Shown one piece after another: positions 48,438-61,500 of a DNA stretch of 64,000 bases. The stretch is taken from NCBI RefSeq assembly GCF_035582795.1, contig NC_134373.1:29420501-29484500 (forward strand). The letters run 5' to 3'. The notes beneath the pieces are model-generated. The model was not told the origin of the DNA, did not search any database, and saw nothing but the letters and a program-made list of their open reading frames with translations. How positions within the stretch are numbered: the stretch's first letter is position 1; every line of letters begins with the position of its first letter. The position numbers and the translations under genes are program-made. This DNA is from Mycteria americana (taxonomy: Eukaryota > Chordata > Aves > Ciconiiformes > Ciconiidae).

Positions 48438-51400
48438 GAATTTCATGGGCTTCTGTGTCTCAACACCTGCTGAGGATCTGTCACAACTGAAGTGTGGGGT
48501 TCACACCATTTTAGACCTCATTTAAAATGAGAAGCAAGCATAATGCATAACTGTACATACTTTTTCCTGTACATAAACCAAACTGTATATTAAGATCAGC
48601 CATCAGTATGAAATACTAATTCAAGTTCAAGCCAGACTTCAGTGAGTTCGCTGTGAGTGTTTACACTGCTTTCACTCACCTGGCAGCCAAACTGGGTTCA
48701 AAGTGCCAGCTTCACTTTCAAGATGGATGCTGTCAGGGAACCTCACTGAGAGGCAACTGGTGTCTCAGGGTGGGGGGAGTGGAAGGATGTAGGCTGTGTC
48801 TGCATGAACTGGGGCTTCTGCTGCAAGCAATGCTTGTCAAACTATGTCCTTAGAAACTGCAAAAAGTCAGATAAAAAAAACTTTATAGGTAGAGAGACTC
48901 AGGCCTTGAGGCTATAACAAGTGTATGTGGGTGGAGGATAGAATAATGGCCACTGTAATATTAAAAAATTAGACATCAGAAAGGCATTTCAATGTACCTA
49001 AATCTATCATCCTTCTAAGCAGTGCTGAAACACATGTTTCTAGAGTTGAGTGCTTAAAATTAAGCATATGCTTCAATTTTCAGTTCTGAAGAGGAATAGG
49101 TTTTTAAACAGAGGTTTTAGAGAGGGGAATTCATGTTATGGCAAACTTGCCTTTCTAATTAGCCAGACAAAACTGTTGAGTTCATCAGCTGCAAAGCTGC
49201 TTTACACCAAAGGTATCTAATTCATTTTCTTCCTCTTGAGATTAATCGTGATAAATCTCTTCCAAATGTGCTATATAATGAAATGAAATGAAACATATTC
49301 TTCATGCCTAAACGGATGGTTTCTCGCATCCTAATGGAATATTGGTGAAGAATTACAATAGACAGAAGTGGTTCAAATACACTTGTTAAGAAGTAATAAC
49401 AAACAGGTAAAGAAAGACCACAGGGACTCCACTAGCCTAGTTTCTCTTTGATTTCCTCATTTTAATTCACCTATTTTCATCACACTATTCCCTTTGCTTT
49501 CTTCACTAAAGAAGTAATTGAGATATCTTTTGAAGATTCTAATGACTCCTGAAGTCATATTTTTGTTGTAATTTATTTCACGTGTGTGTTCCTCCACAGG
49601 AAACAGCTGTGTCTTCTGAATGGGAGAGAGGACTTTTTAGAGATCTCTGATGGCAAAAGGGTGGGGGGGCAGGCAGGAGGGTGTATGTGTGTGTGTGTAT
49701 CTTCATCAGAGAATTGGAGAGAGTGTGAAGGGGAGGAAATTCTTATGGTTCTCCTATTTACTGAATGTATTTTAAATGCCTTTCCTTTCAGGGAAGGCAA
49801 GAGGGATAGCTTGTGACGCTGTTCCCCTCAGCCTCGCTGCACTCACTGACTGGTGACTTGGATAATGGAACAGGGAAGTAAGTGCTCATCCCATCTGAGC
49901 ACATTACCATCTAGCTTTAGTTTTGATATCACTAGAGCTTTATACATACACAAGTTAAACAGGATTTCCCTTTCCCCTTGGAAATGTTTTGTGGAGTAAA
50001 TACACCCAAATATGACCTCTCTGAGATGTTCTGTAGACCTTGTTAGCTTTCCCATTTGCTCTGTTAGAGTTTCTCCAGGCTATTTGTCTTCTTCATCAAG
50101 GACTCTAAAGTTATTCTTAGTGATAGGGCTTCAAACAACACATCTCTCATCTCCTAATAAAAGCACATCTGGCATTTCTTCTCTCCAAGTAGTTTGCTCT
50201 GAGTGTTTCTGGAGTGTCCTGTTCTTAACATCTCCTTCTACCCAGTGTCCATCAAATGCTCACTATTTGCAGTACTCCATTGATGGCCTTGGAGATCAGA
50301 CTCAGGTCTCCACTTGTCTCTACAGAGAGCTACTTCTAATTTCCATTTATTCTGCATTACAGGCAGCAGATCTTGCATCTGCTATCAAAAAGAGAGCTCT
50401 TCTGTCTAAAAAAACAACATATGGCAAGCTCCCAAACCTGGGAGATAAAAAATTGGCATCTAAAAATAAGGTGTCCATGATTAACAGCAGGTGTAATAAC
50501 AGAACAAGTTGCATAACATAGTAGTAAACAGTCATAGATAGTTATATGATGCAGACTGATATACACAAAGCAAACCAGAAATTTAAAAATCATGGTTGGG
50601 AGCCCAGAACAGAAGAGACAGTAGCATGAGATGGTGAAAGACAATCCAGGAGTCAGGAGGATAAAGTCTTCCACGGGAGCATGAGGAAAAGGTAGTAAAA
50701 AAGAAATCAGGGTGTCAAAACAGAATCAGATGTTCTGATTTCTTCAGTGTCTTTCGTGGCAATTTTCAAACTGGTATCATGAATGCCAATCAGATGTGGG
50801 CACCTAATTCAATTTATCTTCTCTGAAAGTTCCCAGAATGCAAATCTATCCAAATTAAGAGCCAGAAAGAGAGGTGGTGGGGGCTGGAAGAAGAAACAGA
50901 AAAGCTTAAAAAGATTGGTATTTCTTTTCACTCATCTTCTTCTGAATGATGAATTGAATTTCTGTTAGTAACTTTCGCAGACCCTTATTTAATGTCATGC
51001 AGGGGAGAGGCAGTAGGTGTGGGCAAGAGAGGTGAGTCATACCTTGCTCAAGAGGGAACCTGCTGTGGTATTCATAATGCACTGAATTAAGTTCAGAAAT
51101 GTGAAAGTTTTTTTCTCTTGTTCCTACACCTTTTCTTTTCTCTGGTCTGACAGACACCCAAATTCATGACAGCTTCTTAATACTCATTTTTACAATTGAT
51201 AATTAGGCCCAAATACAAGTCCAATCCTGAAAGACGATAAATCATTCCTCATTTTTACACAAATACAGTAAAAATTTATTGTCTTATGTATAGTTGCCTG
51301 GTGCAGAGGCAAGAACTCCTCTCTGCAGTGAACTGGGAACTTGGCCACCTCTCCCAGCAGCGGTCTAGACTGGCTGCAGCATATGTTGTAACAGTCTCCA

Positions 51401-52572
51401 GTGTTAAAGATGTGAGGGCAGTCATCTAGCTGTTTCTCTACTGAAACATCCTTTTCTGATTATCTAAACAAAAATCCAACTGTTTGGAGTTAAAATCAGG
51501 AGAGCATGTAACAGCACAATGCTCTGTCATTTTAAGACTGGAAGTTGTCTAAGACATTGCCATCTGGTGCGTAGACAATAGGAGATTTTGAAGTTCAAGG
51601 AAAAAAAGCTCCAGCAAACTTATGGAAGAGGTGTGATTTGTTTCCTTTGTTTCATTATCGTGATTTGTAAGCAGATTCAAATGTCATTTATAAGGTTCAA
51701 ACTGAAATTACTTAAGCAAGGAGGGAGAGGGGGTTGGTGACAGGAATGAAAGACCTCTGTCTTTTGAGACCCTGCTGGGAGGCCCTTGTGGATATAAGCC
51801 ATCACTCAAATTAAAAATAAAAGCTGTAGTCTGGGATGTTTTATGGGGGCACCACCAGGCCTTAAGTTTCACTTCCTCCCTTATTTATTTATTTTCTCTG
51901 TGAGCCAGTTGTCCATGCAGAACATGACAGTTAATTATGCCTCTCTGTTTCCCTCTGACAAACAAAGCACAAGTAATGCCAGCAGGGATTAAACTGTTTG
52001 CTTTTGGTTTACAAGGAATTAAAGCGTGTGTGCAGTAAATTTTCCCGTAAAGGTCTTTCCTAAAACCGTAGACTGGGGAAATAATATTAGCAGCTAACAC
52101 TGTGGACGCAGAGCTCAGTTCAACAACCTTTAAATAAACGGCTAATGTGTTTTCCCCTCCAGATGGGCTTTACTCAAGGTGCATCTACATGGGCTTCAGC
52201 AGGCTGATGTGAGCACGCACTACCCCTGCACCCTGCCAGCCAAACACATCCACATTCACAGCCAGTCTGACAGCCGCAGGCAGGTTCGTTAGCCAGGTCC
52301 AGTGCTGCACTAACCACAGCTTACACTGTTTCCAGGTCAGAGCCTATTTACACTTGCCCGGCTCCGAATGCAAGCAGGACAGAACACACATCACAGCAGG
52401 ACTGCGAATTCAGTTCTGAATTCAGGATGTTTCAGTGATGGGTGTGCTCCCCCTAACTCTACCACTTGCTTGTCTTGGCTGAATTCCCTCCTGCACAAAT
52501 GCTCTTTTCTAGTTTTCTGTAACAAGACCTGTTATGTTCAGAAGGACCAGGTCTCTGTAAGAAGGCAGAGGA
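48438..52572. other. Non-coding stretch
   Basis: No recognisable gene or repeat apart from a short TG repeat near 49682-49700. The 169-codon plus-strand frame at 50012-50521 is the longest here, but it is rich in Ser, Leu and Cys without a motif, as expected of a chance frame. Confidence 0.45.
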
Positions 52573-53794
52573 GTCCAACCTGATCTCCTTCTATGACCAG
52601 GTGACCTGCCTAGTGGATGAGGGAAAGGCTGTAGATGTTATCTACCTGGACTTTAGTAAAGCCTTTGACACTGTCTCCCACAGCATTCTCCTAGAGAAGC
52701 TGGCAGCTCATGGCTTAGGTGGGTGTATTCCTTGATGGGTAAAAACCTGGCTGGATGGCTGAGCCCAGAGAGTTGTGGTGAACAGAGTTAAATCCAGTTG
52801 GCGGCTGGTCACAAGCAGTGTTCCCCAGGGCTCTGTGCTGGGGCCAGTTCTGTTTTAATATCTTTATCAATGATCTGGACGAAGGGATTGAGTGCACCCT
52901 CAGTAAGTTTGCGGACGACACCAAGTTGTGCAGGAGTGTTGATCTGCTTGAGGGGAGGAAGGCTCTACAGAGGGACCTGGACAGGCTGGATCGATGGGCC
53001 AAGGTCAATTGTATGAGGTTCAACAAGGCCAAGTGCCAGGTCCTGCACTTGGGCCACAGCAACCCCATGCAATGCTACAGGCTTGGGGAAGAGTGGCTGG
53101 AAAGCTGCCAGGTGGAAAAGGACCTGGGGGTGTTGGTTGACAGCCGCCTGAATATGAGCCAGCAGCGTGCCCAGGTGGCCAAGAAAGACAATGGCATCCT
53201 GGCTTGTATCAGGAATAGCATGGCCAGCAGGAGTACGGAGGTGATTGTCCCCCTGTACTCGGCACTGGTGAGACTGCACCTTGAATAGTGTGTCCAGTTT
53301 TGGGCCCCTCACTACAAGAAAGACATCGAGGTGCTCGAGTGTGTCCAAAGAAGGGCAACGAAGCTGGTGAAGGGTCTAGAGCAGAAGTCTTATAAGAAGC
53401 GGCTGAGGGAACTGGGGTTTTTTAGCCTGGAGAAAAGGAGGCTGAGGGGAGACCTTGTTGCTCTCTACAACTACCTGAAAGGAGGTTGTAGCGAGGTGGG
53501 TGTCAGTCTCTTCTCCTAAGTAACTAGCGATAGGACGAGAGGAAATGGCCTCAAGTTGTATCAGGAGAGGTTTAGATTGAATATTAGGAAAAATTTCTTT
53601 ATTGAAAGGGTGGTCAAGCATTGGAACAGGCTTCCCAGAGAGGTGGTGGAGTCACCATCCCTGGAGGAGTTCAAAAAACATGTAGACGTGGCACTTCGGG
53701 ACATGGTTTATTAGGCATGGAGGTGTTGGGCTGATGGTTGGACTAGATGATCTTAGAGGTCTTATCCAACCTTAATGATTCTATCATTCTATGA
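52573..53794 (+). mobile_element. CR1 LINE, 5'-truncated and decayed (copy 4)
   Basis: A plus-strand CR1 starts near TCCAACCTGATCTCCTTCTA and ends with GGTTGGACTAGATGATCTTA, a CCTTAATGATTC block and ATTCTATGA. Its 3'UTR (GGTGTTGGGCTGATGGTTGG) differs from that of copies 1-3, so it belongs to another, probably older, subfamily. The body carries stops and a frameshift. Confidence 0.95.
52577..53713 (+). pseudogene. Broken CR1 ORF2 reverse transcriptase (copy 4)
   Basis: The frame matches copies 1-3 but is interrupted. There is a TGA at 52733-52735 (just before the W-V-K-N-W-like segment), a TGA at 52760-52762 and an extra T near 52852-52856 that shifts the frame at L-F-N-I-F. Further on come a TAG at 53286-53288 (at the tyrosine of L-E-Y-C) and a TAA at 53517-53519 (at a glutamine). 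The FADD box survives as K-F-A-D-D-T-K-L. Open pieces are 52818-53288 and 53331-53519. The native-type stop is at 53711-53713. The endonuclease and the reverse transcriptase part upstream of motif A are missing. This is a clear pseudogene with more decay than the three other long copies. Confidence 0.94.
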
Positions 53795-56077
53795 GTCACT
53801 AATGGGGCAGATTATTAACCTTTCTGCAGCTGGTTCAAATCTGTCAGACACCATCAACTAGAGGAAGTGCTGTAGATCGAGCTGATGATATCAAACAGTA
53901 TCTTATCTAAACTCTTATTAATCCAGGCCAATAGGAAGTTGTTTCCTGTGTTGGCCATCTTGAAGCAAGTCTGCTCGAGTCCATTTGTGCAAGGCTTAGG
54001 CTGTCTGAGACATGGGAGATCACTGCTGATTCAGATCTCTTGACGTTTTAGGAAGAGGACCCCAGGTCTAACCAGGCCTGGGGCCTGGGGGCCTCTCCAT
54101 CCAAGCAGAGCAGGTTCAGTTCCAGCACAAGGCTGCTCTGAACATGCTACAGTGGCCTTTTCTGCAAGCAAAGCGAAAGCCCATCTGCCCTACGTGGGGT
54201 CCCTGGCAGAAACATCCCCAGAGAAAGGGAGAGCAGAGGTGCCGGGGGGAACTCAGCTGAAGTCAGAAGCCTAACAGCTTAAAAATGATCAAAAATCATG
54301 CTTCGAAGGACAGGGACCAGGAAGAGGGATGAAAGGGGATTAAGAAAGTGGGGTATGTGGTGGGTTATCTAAATAAAGTGCTTGAGCTGTAAATGGGGTA
54401 GTTCTGTCCAAAAACCTCCACTCCACCTCTATAGGATTAACCACAGAAGAGCCACATGAAGGTAGCAGCATAGGGGAAGATTGCTAATGCTTTAGATTTT
54501 CTGTGGAAAACTGAGAATCAGTGCCAAAAAAATATTACATGTATTTTATTGAAGAAAAATCCAGAAAGGATACACAAATACAGATTCTAGCTCAAGAAAT
54601 CCATGGTCCTTATCTGCAGCCTGGGAAAACACACCAGGCAAAATACCATTGTATGCTTGTCCTTTTCTAGCACACCGGCTATGTAATTATGCACGCTGGA
54701 GAATTCTTTTCATGCATAATTTGAAAATAAAGAGTAGTCTTTAGCTTCAGACTGTTGTCAGTAACTGTTACCGAAAACTTGAAATCATTAAGAAATAAAA
54801 GAAAAGAGAAAAAGAAACTCCAGAGCACACTCGTTTAAGGTGCAGGGAGACTGGAAAAACCAGCAACAGATTGAAAGGAAAAGGCACTGCAGGTGTAATA
54901 TTTAATGGAGTGTTAATTGTGCAGTGGCTAAAAATAAATAGGCAGCACAGAGGTTGTTTTTGGGTGAGTGGTTGATTGCAAGTGCTAAGCTCTACAATTA
55001 GCACTAAAAATGATGAGCTCACTTTTCTGTGCTGCAGTTTGTGTTAGGAGTTCGATGGACTTCCCTGTGCAAACTCTTACCAAACACATACTCAGGAGGG
55101 TAAGACACAGGCTGTGGTTTCTGGTAGTCTACCTACTTTTACTCTGGTGTTTAGGTATATGAACGACCCCTTAATCTCAAAACCTCATATCTTATATTCA
55201 ACATGAACTGAACTTCTGTTTAATGACAAACGATAATTTCAAGCAGAAGGGTAAGAGGTTTATAGCACTTTAACTGTTAACATAGGTCCCTATCCTAATG
55301 ACAATCAATAGGCAGGAAAGTCTTTTTAGTGTTAGAGAAGAGCTTTGACAGTATATGTTAACATATGAACTATGAGACTCACACCTGAGGATCACCATAT
55401 GGTATGTTTTATCTCAAATTGTGATTCAGGTTTAGAGCTGAACAAACTACACCAAATTAAGCCCTTCTTCTTTATGCTTGCAAAATATTCATCATCTCCA
55501 GCAATGTTCATTAATCCCAATTATTCAATTAATGTTTTTTGCAAATGCTGCAAATCCATGGATTGTTCAAAAGTTCAATTTTGTGACTATTATCCTGGAT
55601 GTCTTCTGTTCTAATTCTTTATTTATAGTTTGTAGTTAGCTGCCTAAAATGATAAGATAATGTTGGTGTTGCATGGCCATCTGTAAACTGCACCAGGATT
55701 TGACAAGGGGACTTTTTTGAAATTTCCATTGCATGTACATGTGCAGTTGGATTTGCATAGATGTTCTTAACTCCTTGACTATTACACTGCAGTGAACAAA
55801 ATTTCATTGCCATGAGTATTTTGACAGAGCAAATAAAAAGGCACAGAAACTACACTTACAGCAACCATATAAGTGGATGCATTAGATAAAGCAGTAAGTA
55901 CCACTGAAGCAAATCCTTTAGTTGTATTTGGAGCTATGTCTCTGTATATACTGGTTTTGTCAGATTTTTTTTTGTCTCTTGCAGAATTTAGCATTAATTT
56001 TGGAATCAAGCTAGAAAAGAAAACAGCTAAAGGCACAAGCAGGTTTTGTTTCTTGGACTGGTCTGTTCATTTGGAAA

Positions 56078-56100
56078 TATATATATATATACACATATAC
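56078..56100 (+). repeat. TA microsatellite
   Basis: A run of about eight TA units followed by CACATATACA. A second TA run lies about 190 bases downstream. Confidence 0.8.
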
Positions 56101-56264
56101 AAGTAATAGGTAAACAGGACACACATAAATCTACGTGAATAGCCTGCTACAAAGTTTTTTCCTAAATCCATGACCCTTTGTTCTTGTTTAGATTCAGGCA
56201 TGTTTGGTTTAGGTTTCCCTGTACCATTGTACCAAGTCCTTCTGTTATGGATAGATAAATAATA

Positions 56265-56285
56265 CATACATATATATATATATAC
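56265..56285 (+). repeat. TA microsatellite
   Basis: ACATACATATATATATATAT followed by ACACCCACATA. It has the same composition and orientation as the run at 56078. Confidence 0.8.
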
Positions 56286-58286
56286 ACCCACATAGATTTC
56301 TTTATAAAAGATGATGTCTGAGTAAAAATTTTGGCCAGTATGGTAGCCCTGCTATATCTGTACATTAATAATAATTAATATTGTTATTAAGGGGCCAATC
56401 CTTGAGAAAAATACTAGCCATTTTTGAAGTTACTTCAAGTAAGTAATGTCACTGTTCCGTTGCGGTAAGGGAGTCAAAGGAGTAGGTCTTAAATTTGTGT
56501 TACTATTTATGTTGTTGCTGTTGCTATTTGAAGATACTTAAGTGTAATTCAACTACTGGTTGTATTTCTACAAGAAGACATTTGTATATATTTGTGTTTT
56601 CATCCAGGAAGAAATGCAGGATTACCTGTCAGCTCCATAACAAACCTACAGTAGGTATGTGCTGCATCCTGCTGTTGCTGTGAGTCTACGTTTCTGCTTG
56701 CCTGATCTTCTGTTTTCTCATCTGCTAAAGCATCAGGACGTTAATGCTGAATATCACTTGTGAAACATCATCCTGTAAGCACAAAAGAGTAAGTACTTTA
56801 AATTGTTTGCACTTGAACATGCCTGTCCCTTCCCCACAAATTAAGTGAAGCTGATAAAATAGAGTGGAGTGGCCATCTATCGGAAACACAGCCCACTGAA
56901 AAGGTCAGAAACTTAACAGCAGATTTCTGTAGTTCACAGGAGACACAAGACATTAAAAGTTACTGCCTCACTCATGTAACAAAGACTGTGTCAAGAAAAT
57001 AAAATAGTACAATATTTATCTATTCTCGTGAGAGCATTCATCAAAAGATGAGGCAATGGCTTTGAAGAAGATCATTCGTCTAATGCTAGGAAGACTTTTT
57101 AGCTGTACAATCCACCCCAGAAGTGGCAGGTTGCTGCATTTTTTAAAGCAGAGCAACAGAACACATCTAAAGGATTAAAAGGAACATAGCATTTCTTTAT
57201 TAGCAGTCACAGAGCTCTAGGGCCCCACTGTGTAAAGCACTGGAGAAACCCAGAATCTGCAAACTATTTCTGCTTTGGGGGGGTCTCCCAGGTTAGAGTG
57301 AGACCCAACAGGTGAGAAAAGATGTGTCCATTTAGGCCAAGCGTCTCGTGAGTGTGTCTTGGCTCCTGAACAGAGTACCCCCCGCAGCCATACTTGGGCC
57401 ACAGTGGGGTCCACCCTATCGCAACCCCCACATGTCCTGGTTTGCTCTGGAAGGACACCAAGGCACACAGCAGGATAAGAATTGTACATCTGTCCCTGTA
57501 TGGATGACCAAGGGGTCAGACTCTTCCTTCGGGCCCTGCCCTGCCAAGAAGTTGTGACTTAGCACGATGGATGGTGTTTTCAGCACAGCTGCTGCTGCCA
57601 GTTTTCATTAGAGGTCCCGGTAGAGTGTTAAACAGACCTCTGAACAAGGTAACAAGGCCTCTTAATGAGGGGACAGTTTGGGAAGGCAAGGTACCTTAGT
57701 TTCCTGGTGATAACTACACCACCTCAGAAAGGAAAGAAACTTCTTGCCTTTAAATACACTGACCTGTACTCATTTGCATTTGCCATGTAAATCCCTTACC
57801 AAAAGCCTGTTGCTGCTGCTGTCTCTGGCCATTCCAAGCGCTTTTCAGGTACTTTCCATCAGACAAATTACAAACCTTACTGAAGGGATGACTGGTCATT
57901 TTTTCAGGTTCAGAGCCCAAAACATGTTCTACCTGCCCACCTGTGGGAACACGCTGCTCGTATGATGGCAGTGCAACATTTCTAGCAATCATATGGGTGA
58001 CTCCCTCATTATCTGTGCATGGCCCAAGGGATAACAGCAACTCTTTTGAAAGAAATCTGACCACTGTCAAACTTTTTTGCTGTACAAAAGTATTTGGGAA
58101 ACTGTGCGTAACTAACTGCCCCATTCCCCATATACAAGTCATATGGAATACTGACTGTTACAGTATTGAGCAAATTCAACAGTATGGAAAAGCACACATT
58201 GCTTATTTGCTTAAATCCTTCTTTTCACTTCAACTTTGAGAGCTTCCATAGGATGTCAGAGTTTTACGAGCCTTACCCTGACTTGC

Positions 58287-58544
58287 TTTTAAACTAAGGG
58301 AGGGCAGATTTAGACTGGATTTAAGAAAGAATTTTTTTACAGTGAGGGTAGTGAGGCACTGGAACAGGTTGCCCAGAGAGGTAGTGGAGGCCCCATCCCT
58401 GGAAACATTGAAGGTCAGGTTGGACGGGGCTCTGAGCAACCTGATCTAGTTGAAGATGTCCCTGCTCTTCCAGGGGGGTTGGACTAGATGACCTGTGAAG
58501 GTCCCTTCCCATCCAAAGCATTCTATGATTCTGTGATTCTATGA
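58287..58544 (+). mobile_element. CR1 LINE 3' fragment (copy 5)
   Basis: A short plus-strand CR1 3' end. It starts near AAGGGAGGGCAGATTTAGAC and encodes the final part of ORF2 in an open frame ([10 protein letters not shown], then [11 protein letters not shown] and P-S-L-E) to a TAG near 58448. A different 3'UTR follows (GGGGTTGGACTAGATGACCT, then AAGGTCCCTTCCCATCCAAA), with tail octamers ATTCTATGATTCTGTGATTC. The 3'UTR differs from copies 1-4, making this a third subfamily. No reverse transcriptase domain is present. Confidence 0.95.
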
Positions 58545-61500
58545 TAAAGAAATTGGCTATGACTCTACCAGGCAGACCTGGACTTGCTATAAGACAGCCA
58601 CAAATTGCTTACAACTGGGAGAGTGATTTGATTCCCTTCAGCAATGCCCTTCACTGCTTACTTCAGGATGTGTGTCTGGTGTACAAAGAGGATCCAGACC
58701 CTTCACAACTTCAGAGTCAACATTTTCCCTAACAGCCTTCCAATTCATTTATTGACTTAATTCTAATGGCAGTAAAGTTCATATCATCAAATTAGCTTTG
58801 TTAACCCTTCTCTATGGAATCCTCTGTGTGTTTTAAAATGCATTCAAATAGTCTTTGCATGGTCAATTGTGTTATTTCAGCTGCTTTTTATCTGATATAT
58901 ATGAGTTTATATCAATTTTTTCCCAATGTACAATAACCTTTTAAATTGGTATTGCATAGTGCATAAAGCAAAAGTTATTTGATTGTGAAAAAGACAATCT
59001 ATCATGGCTTTTTTAATTGCCTCTTTGTTATTTATACCTTGAAATATTATCCATTAATCATTTGTGAGCTATTAATACCAAATTTATATCCATTTAAATA
59101 CTGAGCTGAAAAACCAAGAAGAGAACATTTGAAAAAAATGCTTATTATGTTGGATAAGGTCCAAAAATAAGGCAATAGTATGGCATGAATATATAAAATA
59201 GGTATTCTTTTGACCAATTCATATACATATATAATAATGTAATATATATGCTATATATAAAAATAAATATAAAGGTATTATTTTTTCTCTCTTTCTCTAT
59301 TCTCTCTTTACAGCTGCTGTACGTATGGAACACCATATACATATATACACACACACACACACACATATATACATATATATATATATATATATATGTTCCT
59401 GAACTGCTAAGGTTAAAGAATTTTGTTTCAGCTTTCAGGTTATAATACAGTCATAAAAATATCTTGACAAACTTGAACTGAAAAAAGATCTTCAACAAAA
59501 TATGTTGATAATGTAAAGAAACCCTGTTTGGTTTTGTTTTCCAAAAATCAAATGTTGCCATTTTTATTTACAGGTTATTTTAACATTTCTGAGGGTTTTT
59601 TCCCCATTCCTGAATGAAAAGAACTCTGATTTGGTGTTCCTCATGGAAGGGGATTTTTTTTTTCCCAAACAGTTCCAATAGTATGGAATAACAATTTAAA
59701 CTGTAGCTGAATAGTTCTTAGTTCAACTGCTTTGTCCAAAGGTTTTGTATCTTATTATTTCCACAGATTAATAATCCACACACTACAATACACAAGGCTT
59801 CCCTTTAGGATTTTAAACCTGCCCACATCTCTTAATCATAAAACTTTTCCCAGACTAAGTATTTCTCTATATCTGGCATAGTAGTCAATTGTGACGAGAA
59901 AGGAATTTTCTCAAAGAGGATAATGAAAGATTAATATTACAAGTTGAAGTCAAAACTGCAGTTGTAGAATGTGTTCTTTGGCAGCCTTTAAGATCCAAAT
60001 ACTAACAAGTAGCAACAAAATTGTGTCTTCTTGTTGATGGGAAATATCTATCTATCTAACCCGCTACCAAGGTATACTCACTGATATTTTTCTTTCATTT
60101 TATAATCTCTACATAATTTCAGTATCATCTGTCCATTGCATAAGAGCGATTTATGTTCCATTTCTATCAACATTTCTAAAGGGAAGGCAGTCAGATATAA
60201 ATACGAACTACTGGTGTCCGTAAGATACCACAGGTTGGCCCACATAATGGTTGAATATTTGAAAGCCAAAACACTGCATGTTTCCATATACATAAATGAG
60301 GAAACAAAGGTGGGATGAAATGCAAAACTTGGTTGTGGTTGCTGCATAAGGTGGTCTGTGGGGTTTATTTTACTCCCCTTTTATTTTGTTCTGCTAAGAT
60401 TGGAAGACTCTTTCATTAAAAAAAAAAAAAGAAAAACTGATCTAAAAGATAACAGATGACAAAAAAAAGCTGACAGATACAAAGATTTCAGCCATGTACA
60501 CATTTCAAAGGCTCCCCTTTAAAAATGTATAAAAAGACATCAAACAAAAACTACACAGATAATTCAAAAAGCCTGAAACCTAACATCATTTGAAATTTCA
60601 CACTGGAAGGCCATTTCCATCTAAGACTTAAACCTACACTGCTAAAATCAGTGCAAGCCTTGCCCTCAAATTAAAGAAAGGAGATATGCCCTATATTAAG
60701 CATATTTTAGAATATAACCTCAATTACAGATTGCATGTATCTATCACAGTATAAATAACATTTTTTTCTTATTCTAAGAACTAAATTTAGACAAGCTATA
60801 TCATGAATAAGAGACAATAAAAATTTAGCTGTAGCAATTAATAATACCTTTTACCAAGCTTTTCATCCTCAAAGTAAGTTAGTAATTAATCCTTATAAGC
60901 AAAGCTAGTTAAAGGATGTGTTGTAAATAAATTATCTGAAAGTGCCTTATCATATTTTTTCAAGAATTTCTTGCTAATATATATCCTAATTTAGGGAAAG
61001 GGAATGTGATTCACAAGTACAATTCAAATAGTGTTCATTCTTAATGAGGTCTGACTCATAACATGGGATTATTTTTTCTTCCAGATGACCAACAGGAATC
61101 TCCACTGATTTAGGTGATCTTTGGAAAACATCCTTAATTGTTGGTCTAGTTTCCAAGTGTATGAACAGAAATTAGTACTTGACTAGTCCAGTCACATTTG
61201 TAAGCTGTTATTATTTACACTCGAAAGTGGAGACATAAAGGCTGAAAGTATTGACAGCTTGCCCAAATTTTCAGAGGAATGTCATGTTTGGTCCTGCATC
61301 TCTGACTGCCATGATTGTCAGCTTAGCTGACATAAAAGGGGTTTTGTCATTATCAAATAAATTTGATTTGTTTCACCATATTGATATTTCTTACCCTGGT
61401 GTTCCCTTCTCAGTGAAATTATGAGAGTTATGTTAAATTGGGAAGCGTCTGGTCCTGAACCTCCACAAGTGTAAATCTGTTGCCTAATTGACCATGACCA

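Larger units (their letters stand above)
53795..58286. other. Non-coding stretch
   Basis: No recognisable gene. It contains TA-rich microsatellites at 56078-56100 and 56265-56285. A moderately GC-rich block at about 57190-57560 has a minus-strand AATAAA near 57196-57201, discussed as a finding. Confidence 0.45.

Noticed and set aside
50012..50521. 169-codon plus-strand frame
   Set aside because: No recognisable motif, no splice context and low-complexity Ser/Leu composition. It is probably a chance frame.
59145..59445. Tyr/Ile/His/Thr-rich frames on both strands
   Set aside because: Translations of the TA/CA microsatellite, not proteins.
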